From the NCBI RefSeq assembly GCF_035222375.1, contig NW_026946363.1, positions 6,634,001 through 6,698,000 on the forward strand: a stretch of 64,000 nucleotides of DNA, in the 5' to 3' direction. Origin of the DNA: Podospora pseudocomata (lineage: Eukaryota > Ascomycota > Sordariomycetes > Sordariales > Podosporaceae). Below, piece after piece: positions 10,141 to 20,946 of this stretch; position 1 is the stretch's first letter, and every line of letters starts with the position of its first letter. The notes under the pieces are model-generated. The model made no database searches. It had not been told where the DNA came from and saw only the letters and a list, made by a program, of their open reading frames with translations. The position numbers were made by a program, and so were the translations under genes.

Positions 10141-11448
10141 TTGAGGAAGTGAAGTGTGATGGTGCTACTACGGGTTTGGGGAAGGTTTTGTCAAAATAAG
10201 TCCTGGCAATTTTATGGATGCAGATTGGTTTCGGGTAAGCGTGGTGGCGTTTATTGCTCTGGTACATGAGAGAGGGGAGCTGACCTGTGCTAGTGGCCAG
10301 CTGAGTCTACATGTGATGCTACGACGCTAGTCGCTCAGTGCTTATCAAATAAGTCCCAATGCTGCTACGTTTACTGTTTCCGGAGACTGGTAGGTTGCTG
10401 AAGAGGTGTGATTGGGAAAAATAGGCTTAAAGGTTGCTTGTTGTGGTCATGCAAAAGCCACCTCAATGTAGCCAGTGAGCGAGTGGAGTGGTCGGATTCT
10501 TCTGTCCTGCCACTCGGGTAGCAAGAGGCCTGCTGCTCCTTTCTTCCCCCTACCCCTAAGATACTTCAGATGGGGAGACACGTAAATCGCTGGGCCCACA
10601 TACTCGCCCACAGGGCTCGTGTTGTTGGACTTGGAAAATTCAGCCTTTGTTACGTTCCCTCCACACCACGCGACTTTCTCCTGGACCCGCACCACCATTG
10701 ATATCAAAAAAGAAGTTATCCCAAGTGTCGTACCAAAAGGACGTCCTTGGCCATGGGGCCAAGGGAAGGGGTATATCTTCACATCAAGTAAATTGCTTTA
10801 CTCCGCATGGCTTCGGGACTAATCCAGCAGATTTAATTGCATTTATTATGGAACATATTCTCATGCTTGTTCAGTGTCAGAGCCTAGTTTCGTCAGCGAG
10901 ATGAAGGTTCTTGAGGCGTTTGATGCAGATGAAGCAACATTAGGTAACTACCTAATTGATTGGAGCCCGTGACCATCCTCGGAGCTGTCAAAGTCGCCAT
11001 TCAACAGCTCAAACTAAGACTCGTTCAAACCCTGGAAGGGGAGAGATGTTTCTGTTTTTGACAGGTAACCAGAACCCTCATTATTGGAAAGGGGCTTTCA
11101 GATGGTTGAAGAGTGTCGAAGAGTGTTGGATTATGTTGTGGGTGTTAATGCGGTGGACCGTGGTGTGATGATGTGTTATGGATTGTAGAATGGTGGAAAT
11201 TGCTTGATTGTAGTCAGATAGTGTTTGAGACAACGACGTTGTTCTACTTTAATAGTTCTTGTCATTTTGTTGTGTGTGTGTTGATGATGAAGTGGAGCAA
11301 GAAGTGTCTGGTTTGATCAACAGCTCATTGGCTGAAGTGACCCCGCCTCCATGTAGGCAGTCACCCTATAGAAGGGAATTTGTCCTTTGCAGGAACCAAA
11401 GTTGATGCAACCATTTTCATCTCGACATCACTGCTCACCTTACTTATC
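10141..11448. other. intergenic spacer with a dispersed repeat fragment
   Basis: This is the promoter side of both the AsaB-like gene (minus) and the F-box gene (plus), a divergent pair separated by 1.3 kb. A repeat shared with two other sites in the window lies at about 10729-10781. Otherwise only short ORFs without motifs are present. The frame leading into the F-box gene from 11380 has no ATG before 11449. Confidence 0.4.
10729..10781 (+). repeat. dispersed repeat, copy 1 (GGACGTCCTTGGCCA motif)
   Basis: The block from CGTACCAAAAGGACGTCC through to GGGGTATATCTTCAC recurs almost unchanged at 20276-20325 in the opposite orientation and, more diverged, at about 17148-17206. The surroundings of the three copies do not match well. 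It may be a conserved end or control region of an otherwise lost element. Confidence 0.55.
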
Positions 11449-13553
11449 ATGATGTTCGAACGTCTCCCGGAGGAGCTGCTCCGAGAAGTGGCCAAAGGGT
11501 TTAACATTCAAGATATCAAAACCCTCTCGCTCGTCTCCAAGACCTTCCATGCCATATGGGCACCGAGGTTTTGGAGCACACTGTGTGTCAATACTGCTGG
11601 TCCAGGAGACCGACCATCATCTGTCAGCATCAAACGGATCGAACAATGCGCCCATGCGCTTCAGAATGCTACCTCCTCCGTACAGAATGTCGCCGACATG
11701 GTGTTTCGACGGGACACTCGATGGAAGTTATGGGGCTATGAGAAGGAAGAAGACTGGCCCAATGTCGCCTGTCTCCACCGGCAACCACCACCGGAGGACC
11801 TTGGGGTGTGGAGAGCTCTGCAACGAGCAGCGCCAGTCGCTGGATGGTCAAAAGATGAATGGTTCTTAAGGAATCAAAGGTGCGTCGAGGCAAGCATAGA
11901 ACGAATGGGAAAGCAGCTGGGTCCCGACAACATGGACGACGTTGCCCTCGCTGTACAATCTGTTCTCGAACGCATCCCCGCTGGCCAACTCCAATCTTTC
12001 ACCTGGGACTTGGCAACATGCATTCCTCAGCCTATTTTGGATAGCCTCTTCCAAACGCAACCGCAGCTCCAGTCTATATCCTTGACGGCTGATACCCGTT
12101 GCAAGGCCATGACCAAAAGCATCCACCTACCGTTCTGCCAGCTCAAACGGATTATTTGCAATACGATACCACGATCTCATGTTCTACCGGTTCGAAGAAT
12201 GCTTGAAAACAATAGAGGGCACTTGCATGACCTCCAAATCGAGGAATTGCCCTACGGGGGCCTTTTCGAGGAGCTCTTATTTGGTCCAAAAGAATGTGAA
12301 GATTCCGCTGATCGGTGCCACAGTATGTTGGGAGCGAATCTTGATGTATTGTTTCCATCACTTGCGACCCTGTCTTTGAGATCGGTCTATTTGACCAAGA
12401 GAATGGATCGAGCATTCAACATCAGTGGTCTAGATGCACTTACATTACGCCAATGTTCGCGATCGAGTGAATTCCTCGAAAGAATAATGGCAGCAAACAG
12501 ACCCCTTCAGCTCAAGACCTTTGAGTTCATGTCTAGCCATGGGCTCGATAATGATGACTATGACGTGGAGACGAATACAGTCAACGCCTTTCTTCTATCA
12601 TTCAACTGTCTAGAAAACCTCTACATCGGTTTTGCCAGAGATTTCGACGAAGACAGCGCTGGCCTCCACCCCCTCTGGTCTACCGTTGGCCATCACGGCT
12701 CAACACTGAAGAGGCTGGTGGTCCATCAGCGAGGCATATGGACAGGTCCAATGTGCACAATGGGCATCTTGGAGAGAAATTTCGATCCCGTTGGTGACGT
12801 CGATGGCACGCTCGATATTTCAGAGACGAACATCAGCAAGTGGGCGCTGGATCCCGCCGAAAATCCCCTGTCAGCCCTTCCAAAACTTGAATGCCTCGGC
12901 CTACCTTGCGATGTTTCAGACTGGAGCGAGTCCGATACGTGGGCGAGACATAGTATAGAACCAGGTGTGCGGTCCGAGCCTTTTATTGTATGTATCTTGC
13001 ATTGCGGCTTGTACTGATAACTTGCTAAGCGATCGTAAAAAACATCCAGATAACCCTCCTCAAGCCATTTACCGGAGGCTCACGGAGCCTCAAGCTCCTC
13101 CATTTACGAAAAACAGGCTCAGGTTATGCATGGGCCTTCAAAGCGACCAGCCTCCCGCCTTATCCCAGGCGACGGCGGGCCGCGTCAACTCGGGCCCACG
13201 ATGCTGAAGACGTTTTCCTCCTTCCCATCCCTCCTTCCGATATGTTATCATCCCTCTGCCCACATTTCTCCTATTTTCTCAATTGGGCTTTCGGGCCAAA
13301 GGGCATTCGCTCCCTCCAGGCCGTCGCTTTTGGGGATTTTGCAAACGGCCACATGGGCGGCAAATTCCTTCACAACATCTTTGCCATTCGTAACAAGGAT
13401 GAGCTGGGAGGATACCAGGTGTTTGACTGTCGCGACAAAGCCCATGAGCACAAATGGCGGGCCATGGCGGATAGGTACGCTGACTTTCTGGAATCGTGCC
13501 CCGTCGGGCCACGGGTGGAAAGTTGGGAGGACGGGTCGAGGTATTATTTCTAA
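11449..13553 (+). CDS. F-box domain protein, 680 aa
   Basis: Two exons (11449-12987 and 13050-13553) join in phase across a 62-bp GTATGT...CCAG intron to give 680 residues. The N-terminus MFERLPEELLREVAKGF, with LKTLSLVSKTFHAIWAPRFW-like spacing, is an F-box, the Skp1-binding motif of SCF ubiquitin ligases. The remainder is a long, weakly repetitive leucine-rich region as in many fungal F-box proteins, and exon 2 ends with the common tail motif GPKGIRSLQAVAFGDFANG. It probably recruits substrates for ubiquitination; no substrate can be inferred. The start is chosen at the first ATG before the F-box (11449; a second ATG follows directly), because the upstream open frame begins without an ATG. 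The gene is convergent with the ankyrin gene at 13630, only 76 bp away. Confidence 0.88.
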
Positions 13554-13629
13554 TTGAGAAGCGCTTGTTATATAGGGCTATAATAGTCTAGAGAAACACA
13601 TTTACTTTAGGAAAATATAAACACGGTAA

Positions 13630-16600
13630 TTATTCCAACTCTGCTCGATTCTCCTCTGTTCCTGTCCTGGCCTGGTACAGTGCTTCTAACCTTGCGGCAG
13701 CAGCTTGGGACGCATACTTTTGCTGTTTCGGGGGTGGGATGGTGGCAGGGGCGTACCAACTCAGATATGGTGGTGTTCTCACCTCCCTGGAAATGGAAGG
13801 CGATTTGTGCGGGAGGATTCGTTGCAAAATCGGTGTTTTTGGCTGTTGGGTTGGTAGATCAAGAAGAGGCCATGGCGCTGGCTGGGTGTATGGCGCCGGT
13901 CGTGTAGCCTCGTGGTCGGATTCCTCGCCTGTGGCTTGAGGGATCTGCGGGAATGCGAGTGGTGGTCTCGAGGGGGAGGGTGGTGGCCTCACTGGCGACG
14001 ATGGAGGTATATCTGTTGCATCCAACCCTTCCTTTGCACCTGCGTCCTCCTGGCGCATGATTATCCGCGTGTCAGGCAGTTCTGTCAGGTTGTCCTGGCC
14101 GTCATTGAGCGAGCATGCCAGTTCAGTCAGATATGCCACACGCTGATGCTTGGCATTTTCTGCGTCAACGGCTGTGGTGAGAAGATCCAAGATGCGCTGA
14201 CGCTGCTCAGTTGTGGTAGTTGAAGCAAAGGAGAAGCTGGACAGAGCGCCGAGATTCGTAGCTCGCGCTCCGTGCCCAAGCAAGCTTGCAACAGCCTGGG
14301 AATGGCCTTCGAAAGCCGCTCGCCTCAGGGGATCCCAGCCTTGTGCATCAAGCTCATGTACAGTCCCTCCGTGTTGGAGCAGCGCCTGTATCACTTGGAC
14401 ATGACCACCACTCGCTGCCAAACACATCGGTGTATCCGTTGTTCCCTTGACCCTGGCGCCACGGGTGAGTAGATAACTCGCAATCTCTGCATGTCCCTTT
14501 TGGCATGCGATAATGAGAGGTCTGGTCGCCTTCTTGTCCAAAGAGTCGAGTCTTGCACCACGAGCCAGCAGAGTCTTCACTGCCCTGAGGTTTCCCGCGC
14601 GGACAGCAACTTGCAGTGGTGTTTCGCCTGCCATGTTCTGCAAATTGCAACTTGCTCCCGCGTTCAAGAGGAGCGATATTTCACTGTGAGTTGCATACTG
14701 ACATGCATAGTGCAGTGGTCGGTTGCGCTCAAGGCACTCGGCTTCGAGCGATACCCCTGCCCTAACCAGCTTCTCAATGACCCCAAAGCTCCTACACATG
14801 GCGGCCACATGAAGTGGGGAGCGGCCGTTGATGCTACGAGCATCTAACTCGGTCCTCTTGTTCGCAATCAGAAGGCCGACGGCCTCTTCGTGACTGTTGT
14901 AGCTAGCCCAGTGCAACGCCGTAAAGTTGCCAGCACTGCGAGTCCTGGGAGATGCCTTGTGCCGAAGAAGCAAATCCACAACGGCTGTGAGCCCGGCTCT
15001 CGCAGCCGCTGCAAGTGGGGTTAGGCTCTCTTCTTCCTGGGCCTCGAGATCTACTTTGGCATTAGTGAGGGTCTCAACCACAGCGACATGGCCAGAGATG
15101 CAAGCAGCATGGAGTGGGGTTCTCATATGTGAGTCCTTTGCATTCCTGTTGGCTCCAAGTTGAAGGAGAAGTTTGACAATCTCATCATCGCCCGCCTCAC
15201 TGGCTACATGAAGTGGTGTTTTCTGTTCCTCGTCACGGGTGTCGATCATGGCGCGCTGCTTTACCAGGATGCGGATGGCATCCAGCTGCCCATGGTCACA
15301 CGCGATCCTCGAAGGTGTTTTTCCATGGGGACCACGGGCATTGATGCCTGCCTCTCGGTCTAGGAGGGTCGCTATGACTTGGCAATGATCATTGGAAGCT
15401 GCCAGATGGAACGGGGAAAGCTTCCACTTGTCCTTGGACTGTACGTTGGCACCCTCTGCAATCAACAACTCGACAATATCGTTGTGACCGCAGTGACAGG
15501 CGACGGAAAGAGGCGTTCTTCCGGTTCCTTTGTGCGGATGGTTGATGTCAGCCCTCTTGCGAATCAGCGAGGCCATTTCTTCCTGGTCGCTCCTTTGATC
15601 CGCCACAATGGGCTTCGGTGGTGGATGATTACCGTTGGACTGGAGGTATATATCGGTAGCTTCGAACTCGCCAGGGAATCGATTACCCAACTGAGACTTT
15701 GGCGACATGGTCGCAGCTTGCTTGTTGGCGTTCGACCGTCTCAGTTGCCTCAAGCGTTGGCGGATGGGGGAAGATGGCGATTTGGGCAGAGACTCGTCCG
15801 AGACTGAACCGCTGGTGTTGGAACTCTTGTCGCTGACAGGAGACCTTGGCTCGGAAGATGGGCTGTCTGGTAGCATCTTAAAGGGCATTGGGCGTTCCCA
15901 CGTGGGGTCTCGACAATCGTGATACTTGTTTTCATAACTGGGACTTGGTGGTCTGACGTGCATGTCGAACAGGGGAACAGTGTGGGGACGGCTCTCCGGG
16001 AAACTGTCAATTCTGTCCAATCTCCCTAACGATGCTGGCGCCGGTTCGGAACCAGCAACCGTTGACAGTTCGGTATCTCGGAAGGTGGATTGTTCTCGGA
16101 CTGTGCTCGTGTCATCGCGTATTCGTTGGAAAATCTGCCAGGCGGTCCTTGCTCGAAGGAGCCTGTTTTGTTCCGTGAGACTCTGGCTGTGGGGAAGTGT
16201 CTGTCAGCTTGTGTAGGGACATGGCGCGCAACTCGAACTGCAAGACTTACCAATACGCTGCACTGAGAAGTACCTGCAACGCCGAAATCTGGGAATCCAG
16301 TCGTTGTTCGTGTTCCTTGATCTTCGAGTCGATAAACAACTGTTTCAGGCGCGACACAACTGTATCTTCGAGCAGTCCCGCCACATCTTGGTCCAGCGTT
16401 TCAATAAAGACCTGGCATCCTTCCATGGCCACTCCCAAGCTGTCATGCATTTCCTCGCCATCGGGGCTTGTGGACGCGTATAACTCCGCCCAGTCCTTGA
16501 CTTGTGCCAGTGCGGCTCGTACTGTAGATAGCTTTGCGATCAAAAGTTGTAGCGACCGTGCGCCCTCAGACCATCGTTGTTTGAGGGAATAGAGGTTGGT

Positions 16601-16672
16601 TGTGACCCGGGCGATGACTGTTACGATTTCACTGCAGGCTGCAACGGCGCCAATGATCGAGAGGGGCTCCAT
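13630..16672 (-). CDS. Helo-like N-terminal domain plus 13 ankyrin repeats, 992 aa
   Basis: Exon 1 (16672-16251) and exon 2 (16186-13630) join in phase across a 64-bp GTAAGT...CACAG intron to give 992 residues. Residues 1-140 (MEPLSIIGAVAACSEIVTVI onward, helical, with a hydrophobic first helix) match the Helo-like/fungal STAND N-terminal type seen on NLRs and related to cell-death inducing HeLo domains. Residues about 195-350 are Ser/Pro-rich and disordered. About 13 ankyrin repeats follow, with diverged individual sequences (for example TPLHVASEAGDDEIVKLLLQ), then a proline-rich tail with PPSSPVRPPPSPSRPP. There is no NACHT or NB-ARC module between them, so this is an NLR-like protein without the switch ATPase. 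It may act as a scaffold or as a decoy/helper in fungal immunity, which is inference. The ankyrin repeats are diverged from one another, unlike the near-identical ones at 28 kb. Confidence 0.88.
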
Positions 16673-17526
16673 TGTCGAGGTCTAGAGGGCCATAGAAAAG
16701 AGAGACTGGAGTAGCGACAACCAAGCGGGAGCGGAGGGGAAAGAAATAAGAACCAGGCCAGCGAGGTTTCGTTCCGATTCGTGGCCCGTTGGCCTCTCCA
16801 TGATGCACCTCTCGGCAAAGAGGAGGTGACACCACTGGTAACTCGGAGCCGGGCAGGGGAATTTACACAACATACTGCACAGTTTGTGCTGCGACATTGG
16901 TACCAGGGGGTCTCCTCAGCCTTGTATCGGTGCCGTAGAATTGGCTCCCTCACGAGTCACGCAACCTGGAAGAAGCTCTTGATATGAGTTGATGAGGTGA
17001 AAAAACTGAATGGCGGAAACTCTGGTGTGGTAAACTGATGAAGAACACGCAACCACCTGTTGGAGTGAGGAACTGAATGTGGAAGGAAGCATGGGTCACT
17101 CAGTGAACCCACACAACATCAAACACCAGGAAAGCACAAAGCGTCGTACCTTCGAGTCGTGCCATAAGGACGTCCATGGCCACGGGCCCAAGGCAAGGAG
17201 GATATTTCACCACAAAGACCCACATAAGGGTTATTGTGCCAGGAGCCCGTACTCTCGGGCTGACGCCCAGTTGTGCAGATCTATTGACAAGACCTCCTGA
17301 ATGCTTCCGGAGAGTGGCTGTGAGTTTTTCAGAAAGCGAAAAGGGGGGTAGCTGAGATGCAGGTTGATGGCATATTGGGGACAAGAGATGACGCGTAAGG
17401 TGCAGTCGAAGGCAGAATTAGCCCAAGAGGCATACATCTTCCAAGAATTATTTTGTTTATTCTCCACTCCCTTGTTGATATCCAACGCTTCAACTGACAA
17501 TCCCCAGGCTCCCATAACCAACCCCT
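16673..17526. other. intergenic spacer with dispersed repeat copy
   Basis: Promoter side of the ankyrin gene. A diverged copy of the GGACGTCC..GGCCACGGGC repeat occupies about 17148-17206. No gene is supported: the ORFs present lack motifs and overlap each other in all frames. Confidence 0.4.
17148..17206 (+). repeat. dispersed repeat, copy 2 (diverged)
   Basis: The block CGTACC...AAGGACGTCCATGGCCACG...CCCAAGGCAAGG followed by GATATTTCACCAC matches the copies at 10729 and 20276 apart from a short extra segment and scattered differences. It belongs to the same short dispersed repeat. Confidence 0.5.
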
Positions 17527-18093
17527 CTATTCTAACTCGACCGGCAAACACCCGTCGCTCCGTTCCCCTCTTTCACAACCCGATGGACAATCCCCACCGG
17601 CAAACTGCCACCCAAACAACACCTTACTCTCCTCACTTCCCACCCCACCAAGCACCACCTCCGGGTCCTTATCCCTCATTCCAACGCCACTCCCAATAAC
17701 CTCCTCACTCCCTATATCCAACTGTCCCCATCCCAGCTCAATCAACTCTTTGATAGACACCCCATAAACATACTCCCTAAACCCCGCCCACCTCACAGCA
17801 GCAGCGCACATGGGGCAGCTTTCGGCGTTGGTGTACAAGCTCAGGTCCTTGAACGCGGCTAGCGACTCCGCTGGTGTCATATTATAAGCCGAGGAGACAA
17901 AGATTGAGGAGCAGTTGTTTATTGCTGCCATCTCCCCATGAAGAGTCGGGTTGCCGGCCAGGGAATTCTGGTTTGCGCCAGTGCAGATGAGGGTTCCTTG
18001 GGGGTTGTCGAGGGTGTGGTTCACGATGACGGTGCCAAAGGCTGCGAAGGGGCAGGGGTAGGGGGAGAGGGCGAGGGTGTTGGCTTGGTGGAT
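17527..18093 (-). pseudogene. cytidine/guanine deaminase-like protein, first exon missing
   Basis: The frame contains the zinc-binding signature of the CMP/dCMP deaminase superfamily: HGEMAAI (His ligand plus catalytic Glu) and, about 40 residues later, NAESCPMCAAAV (two Cys ligands). The following VRWAGFREYVYGVSIKELI fits guanine-deaminase-like and fungal tRNA/base-deaminase-like members. The coding frame is open upstream of the first methionine-like codon to an AG acceptor at 18094-18095 (codons from 18093 read IHQANTLALSPYPCPFAAFG). The initiating exon should therefore lie upstream, but the sequence there is a Gypsy integrase remnant from about 18105. The 5' exon was probably lost or displaced by that insertion. 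The chemistry would be hydrolytic deamination of a base or nucleoside; the substrate is unknown. Confidence 0.75.
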
Positions 18094-18104
18094 CTAGTGT
18101 TTAC

Positions 18105-18581
18105 GGACTGAGAGGGGGGTACTGTTTTATTTCAGCGCTAATCCACTCTGTCTGACCATTGGTGGCGGGGTGATAGGCTAAGGACGGTCTCAGCGTAATT
18201 CCTAGGCGAGTGGAGAGCGATTTCCACATTGCTGATACGAACTGGCTCCCTTAATCAGACCCAACAGTTGCTGGTAATCCATGTAGTAAATACACTCGCT
18301 CAATGAACGCATCTGCGAGCTCTATTGCGTCGAGCCCTGCTGTAGGGATAAAATACCTCATCTTCGTAAGGCGGCCAATAACTACAGCAATATGCTTATA
18401 GGTCCTCCCCCTCACCGAGCAGGGTGGCAGCGGCATCACGTAGTCTACCGAAATATCTCGCCATAGCGCTAGTGAGAGAGGTACACTTTTAGTCCCTAAA
18501 GGTTCGTGAAAGTAGGGCAGTCTTTCGAAAACTTTATACTTTACTTTAATAACTTCTAATTTTTACGCGGAATAAAGGGGT
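18105..18581 (-). mobile_element. Ty3/Gypsy integrase remnant
   Basis: The minus strand encodes part of the integrase catalytic core of a Ty3/Gypsy retrotransposon, with blocks resembling VVIGRLTKMRYFIPTAGLDA and FIERVYLLHGLP, and further on a stretch like the target-site region before a YHPATNGQTE-type motif. It is a short broken fragment with no LTRs of its own. It lies between the truncated deaminase gene and the left inverted arm. Confidence 0.8.
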
Positions 18582-18784
18582 TGTCATGGCACTGGCACTG
18601 GCACCCTGACCTTATCTTATCATTCACCTGCCCTGCCCCACCGAGCCTTGCAGCCTTGCACCTTAAATTCCGTGCAGGCCAGGCCAGGCAAAGCCTTCCT
18701 TTCCTTTTTCTCTTCTTTAGCTTAGTATTTCGTCAATTGAGTGTAGCTTTGCAGCATTGCCTCTCGTTTGGCCACTTCGTGACA
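18582..18784 (-). mobile_element. 203-bp TGTCA...TGACA short LTR-like element, copy 1
   Basis: Termini TGTCACGAAGTGGCC and GTGCCAGTGCCATGACA define a 203-bp element with 5-bp inverted ends of the TG...CA type. Two other full copies lie at 27589-27791 and 47051-47253. It contains a homopurine run (GAGAAAAAGGAAAGGAAGG) and CCTGGCCTGG repeats. It may be a very small solo LTR or the end of a non-autonomous element. No coding capacity. Confidence 0.7.
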
Positions 18785-19065
18785 GGTACCAGAATCTCAA
18801 CAGGTGATCCAACAGGGTGGGACTATGGTCGCGTCGATGTTATCAAAACAGTGAGTTCAGAGTTTTTAATAACGGAAAGATTTGCACCACCCTGCCAGCA
18901 AACTGCCACCCCAGATATCACGCCGAGCGGGACGAGAACGGTGATGGTGACCGTCACGGCAAGTAAGTCAGCGATCCTGGGTTGAAATTACGAATGTACA
19001 TGTATGCTGAGATGGACCAAGCTGTGACAACTGTGGTGACGAGAACGCAAGTATGATGTGCTATT

Positions 19066-19193
19066 TGTCACGGCAGGCCGGACCACTGCACCAAACCCAC
19101 TGTGATTGCTATCAAAAGCTACAAGTGAGCCAAGCTTCCTGGCTTGGCTCGCTCCAGTGGTATATATATGGTGACGCCGCCACAGCCGTCACA
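19066..19193 (+). mobile_element. 128-bp TGTCACGGC element, copy 1
   Basis: A 128-bp unit with ends TGTCACGGCAGGCCGG and CCACAGCCGTCACA, giving near-perfect 9-bp inverted termini. It has a TATATATA core and the palindromic-looking GGTGACGCCGCCAC. Further copies lie at 27181-27307 and 34025-34152. It is either a miniature inverted-repeat element or a tiny solo LTR. No clear target duplication is seen at this copy. Confidence 0.65.
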
Positions 19194-19332
19194 TCTCCCC
19201 CCCCTCGACGAGAGCCCCCGCGAGCTGCTGCTCCAGCGAGGCCTTCGAGTGCCATTTATCATCGAGAAGAGGGCATATACATGGTAACTGAAATCTACCC
19301 ACATTGCAGCCTTCGATCAAATCCATCTCCAC

Positions 19333-19840
19333 TGTTACAACCTGCACCAGGAATGGATACAGACTGCAAGGCAGTACGCCAGAGGTGAATATGACAGGAT
19401 GATCGAAGGTTGTGACAAGCGTCTCAGACATGGGTTCACTGTCAACAACAGGTTGTTCTAACAAAGAGCTACTGAAAGTAGATTGTAGACAAATGAACTT
19501 GAATTGCTTGCATGAGGAATCAGATTCCTCGACATGGGGAGCGCTGGGCACTCCCCCCTATTTATGCGAAGCTATCTACATATGTTTCTGAAGTATCTTT
19601 GTACCTTGCTCAGTGTGCTCAGTGGTCTTGGCGGCTGAGCAGACTGAGCAACCTTTCATGATCAATGTGCTCAGTGTGCTCAGTGGTCTTGGCCACTGAT
19701 CAGACTGAGCACCTCCTGATTGGTCGTATGGGGGCTTATGGGTCTTTCCATCCCTGGCCCAATGATTGGCCGAGGTGCCCCAGCACCTCGGGTACTACCC
19801 AGTGGTTCCTGTACGGGAGTATTACGCTTGGGGCGTAACA
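19333..19840 (+). mobile_element. solo LTR-A, copy 2 (inside arm 1)
   Basis: 508-bp LTR-A with TGTTACAACC and GGGCGTAACA ends, forming the inner end of inverted arm 1. It is much closer to the copy in arm 2 than to the copy at 6453, as expected if the arms were duplicated recently as a unit. No internal retrotransposon genes are attached. Confidence 0.82.
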
Positions 19841-20261
19841 CAGAGGTGAATATGACAGGATAATCGAAGGTTGTGACAAGCGTCTCAGACATGGGTTCAC
19901 TGTCAACAACAGGTTGTTCTAACAAAGAGCTACTGAGAGTAGATTGTAGACAAATGAACTTGAATTGCTTGCATGAGGAACTGTCTATCTACACCAGCCA
20001 GTTCCTCCGTATATATAGACCAGTGGACCGTGGACTGTTGACTTACAGACGGTCCCCGGTCCGCTCTTAATTGGCCGATACGGGACCGTGGACCCCGCTG
20101 CGGTCTCCGGTCCCCATCTCATTGGTCCGTTTGCCCACCTGGACCGTGAGTCCCGCTCGATCGCGCGGTCCAGTCCTGATTGGTCCCTCGTGGCCCCACT
20201 GTCTTCCAGAACCGTGACACCCAGTGGTTCCTGTACAGAGGTATTACGCTTGGGGCGTAAC
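19841..20261 (+). mobile_element. composite LTR relic (LTR-A pieces around an LTR-C right half)
   Basis: Directly after LTR-A copy 2 comes a second, partial LTR-A body (19841-19980). It is followed by about 238 bp resembling the right half of LTR-C (from CTGTCTATCTACACCAGCC to a CCGTGACA end), then the last 43 bp of LTR-A ending GGGGCGTAACA. This is a nested or recombined fossil of two LTR families. The LTR-C part contains several copies of a GGACCGTGG..CCCGGTCC-like motif. Confidence 0.6.
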
Positions 20262-20946
20262 AAAAAGCTATTGTGAAGATATATACCCCTTGCCTTGAGC
20301 CCGTGGCCAAGGACGTCCTTTTGGTACGGCAGCTATTGACTATCTTTAATAGCTTGTTAGTTATCTCTGAAGACCCATTGACTGTTTTCAAGGCCTATGT
20401 TTCGAAGAGCTCTATCCCTCTCTAGTTTATGCATGCCTGGGTACCATCATAATCAAGAGTATGGAGTTGTAATGCATGTTTGGAGTTAGAGTGTAGTTTC
20501 CCGTCCCACTCACAAATGGAAGCAATTGCAAACTACCTTCCTCTTCGGCTTACATACCCGCATATTGCACTTGTCTGCTTGTAAGTCCAGGAGGAGAGTG
20601 CAGGGTGAGCAAGCGGGTTGTAGGTCCGTAGTTGCCCGCTCGTGGAAGCGTCCTGGCTGACACGCTTCTGCACGCGTGCCTGTGTCTGAAGGCAAGAACA
20701 CTGGATCTGTCGGAACCTCTGCGCATTTGAGGTACCCTAAAGACGTTCTCTTTCTCAAACAGTTCAGTAGGCAGGTAGTAAACAGGCTTTCGGTATGGTC
20801 ATGTCTTGGTCCTATTCCTCCTTTCTAGCCTGAGCAACTTGCGTTTTGCTTCATTTCGTTCCACATCCCTCATCAGTGTCATCAGTCTGCCCACACATTT
20901 TTGCGTCCCAAAACATTCCCTTTAAAAGATCCTATCTATTCCGTGA
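20262..20946. other. spacer with dispersed repeat copy
   Basis: The first 65 bp contain dispersed repeat copy 3 in reverse orientation (20276-20325). The remainder is the 3' flank of the HET gene at 20947. No gene is supported. Confidence 0.45.
20276..20325 (-). repeat. dispersed repeat, copy 3
   Basis: The reverse complement reads CGTACCAAAAGGACGTCC...GGCCACGGGCTCAAGGCAAGG...TATATATCTTCAC and matches the copy at 10729-10781 over about 50 bp with few differences. Confidence 0.55.

Larger units (their letters stand above)
18582..19840. repeat. inverted arm 1 (pairs with 26562-27791)
   Basis: This 1.26-kb block is repeated in reverse complement at 26562-27791. In order it contains a 203-bp TGTCA...TGACA element, about 280 bp of unique sequence, a 128-bp TGTCACGGC...GTCACA element, about 140 bp of unique sequence, and a full LTR-A. 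Similarity is very high along the length; the other arm is about 30 bp shorter, mainly in LTR-A. The unique part has a short open stretch ending in PSGTRTVMVTVTASK, perhaps a captured gene piece. The arms face each other and enclose 6.7 kb. Confidence 0.85.

Noticed and set aside
19189-19551. 120- and 142-residue ORFs inside LTR-A and its flank (also at 26827-27255)
   Set aside because: They run across an LTR and unrelated flanking repeat sequence, are mirrored in both arms and have no protein-family features.
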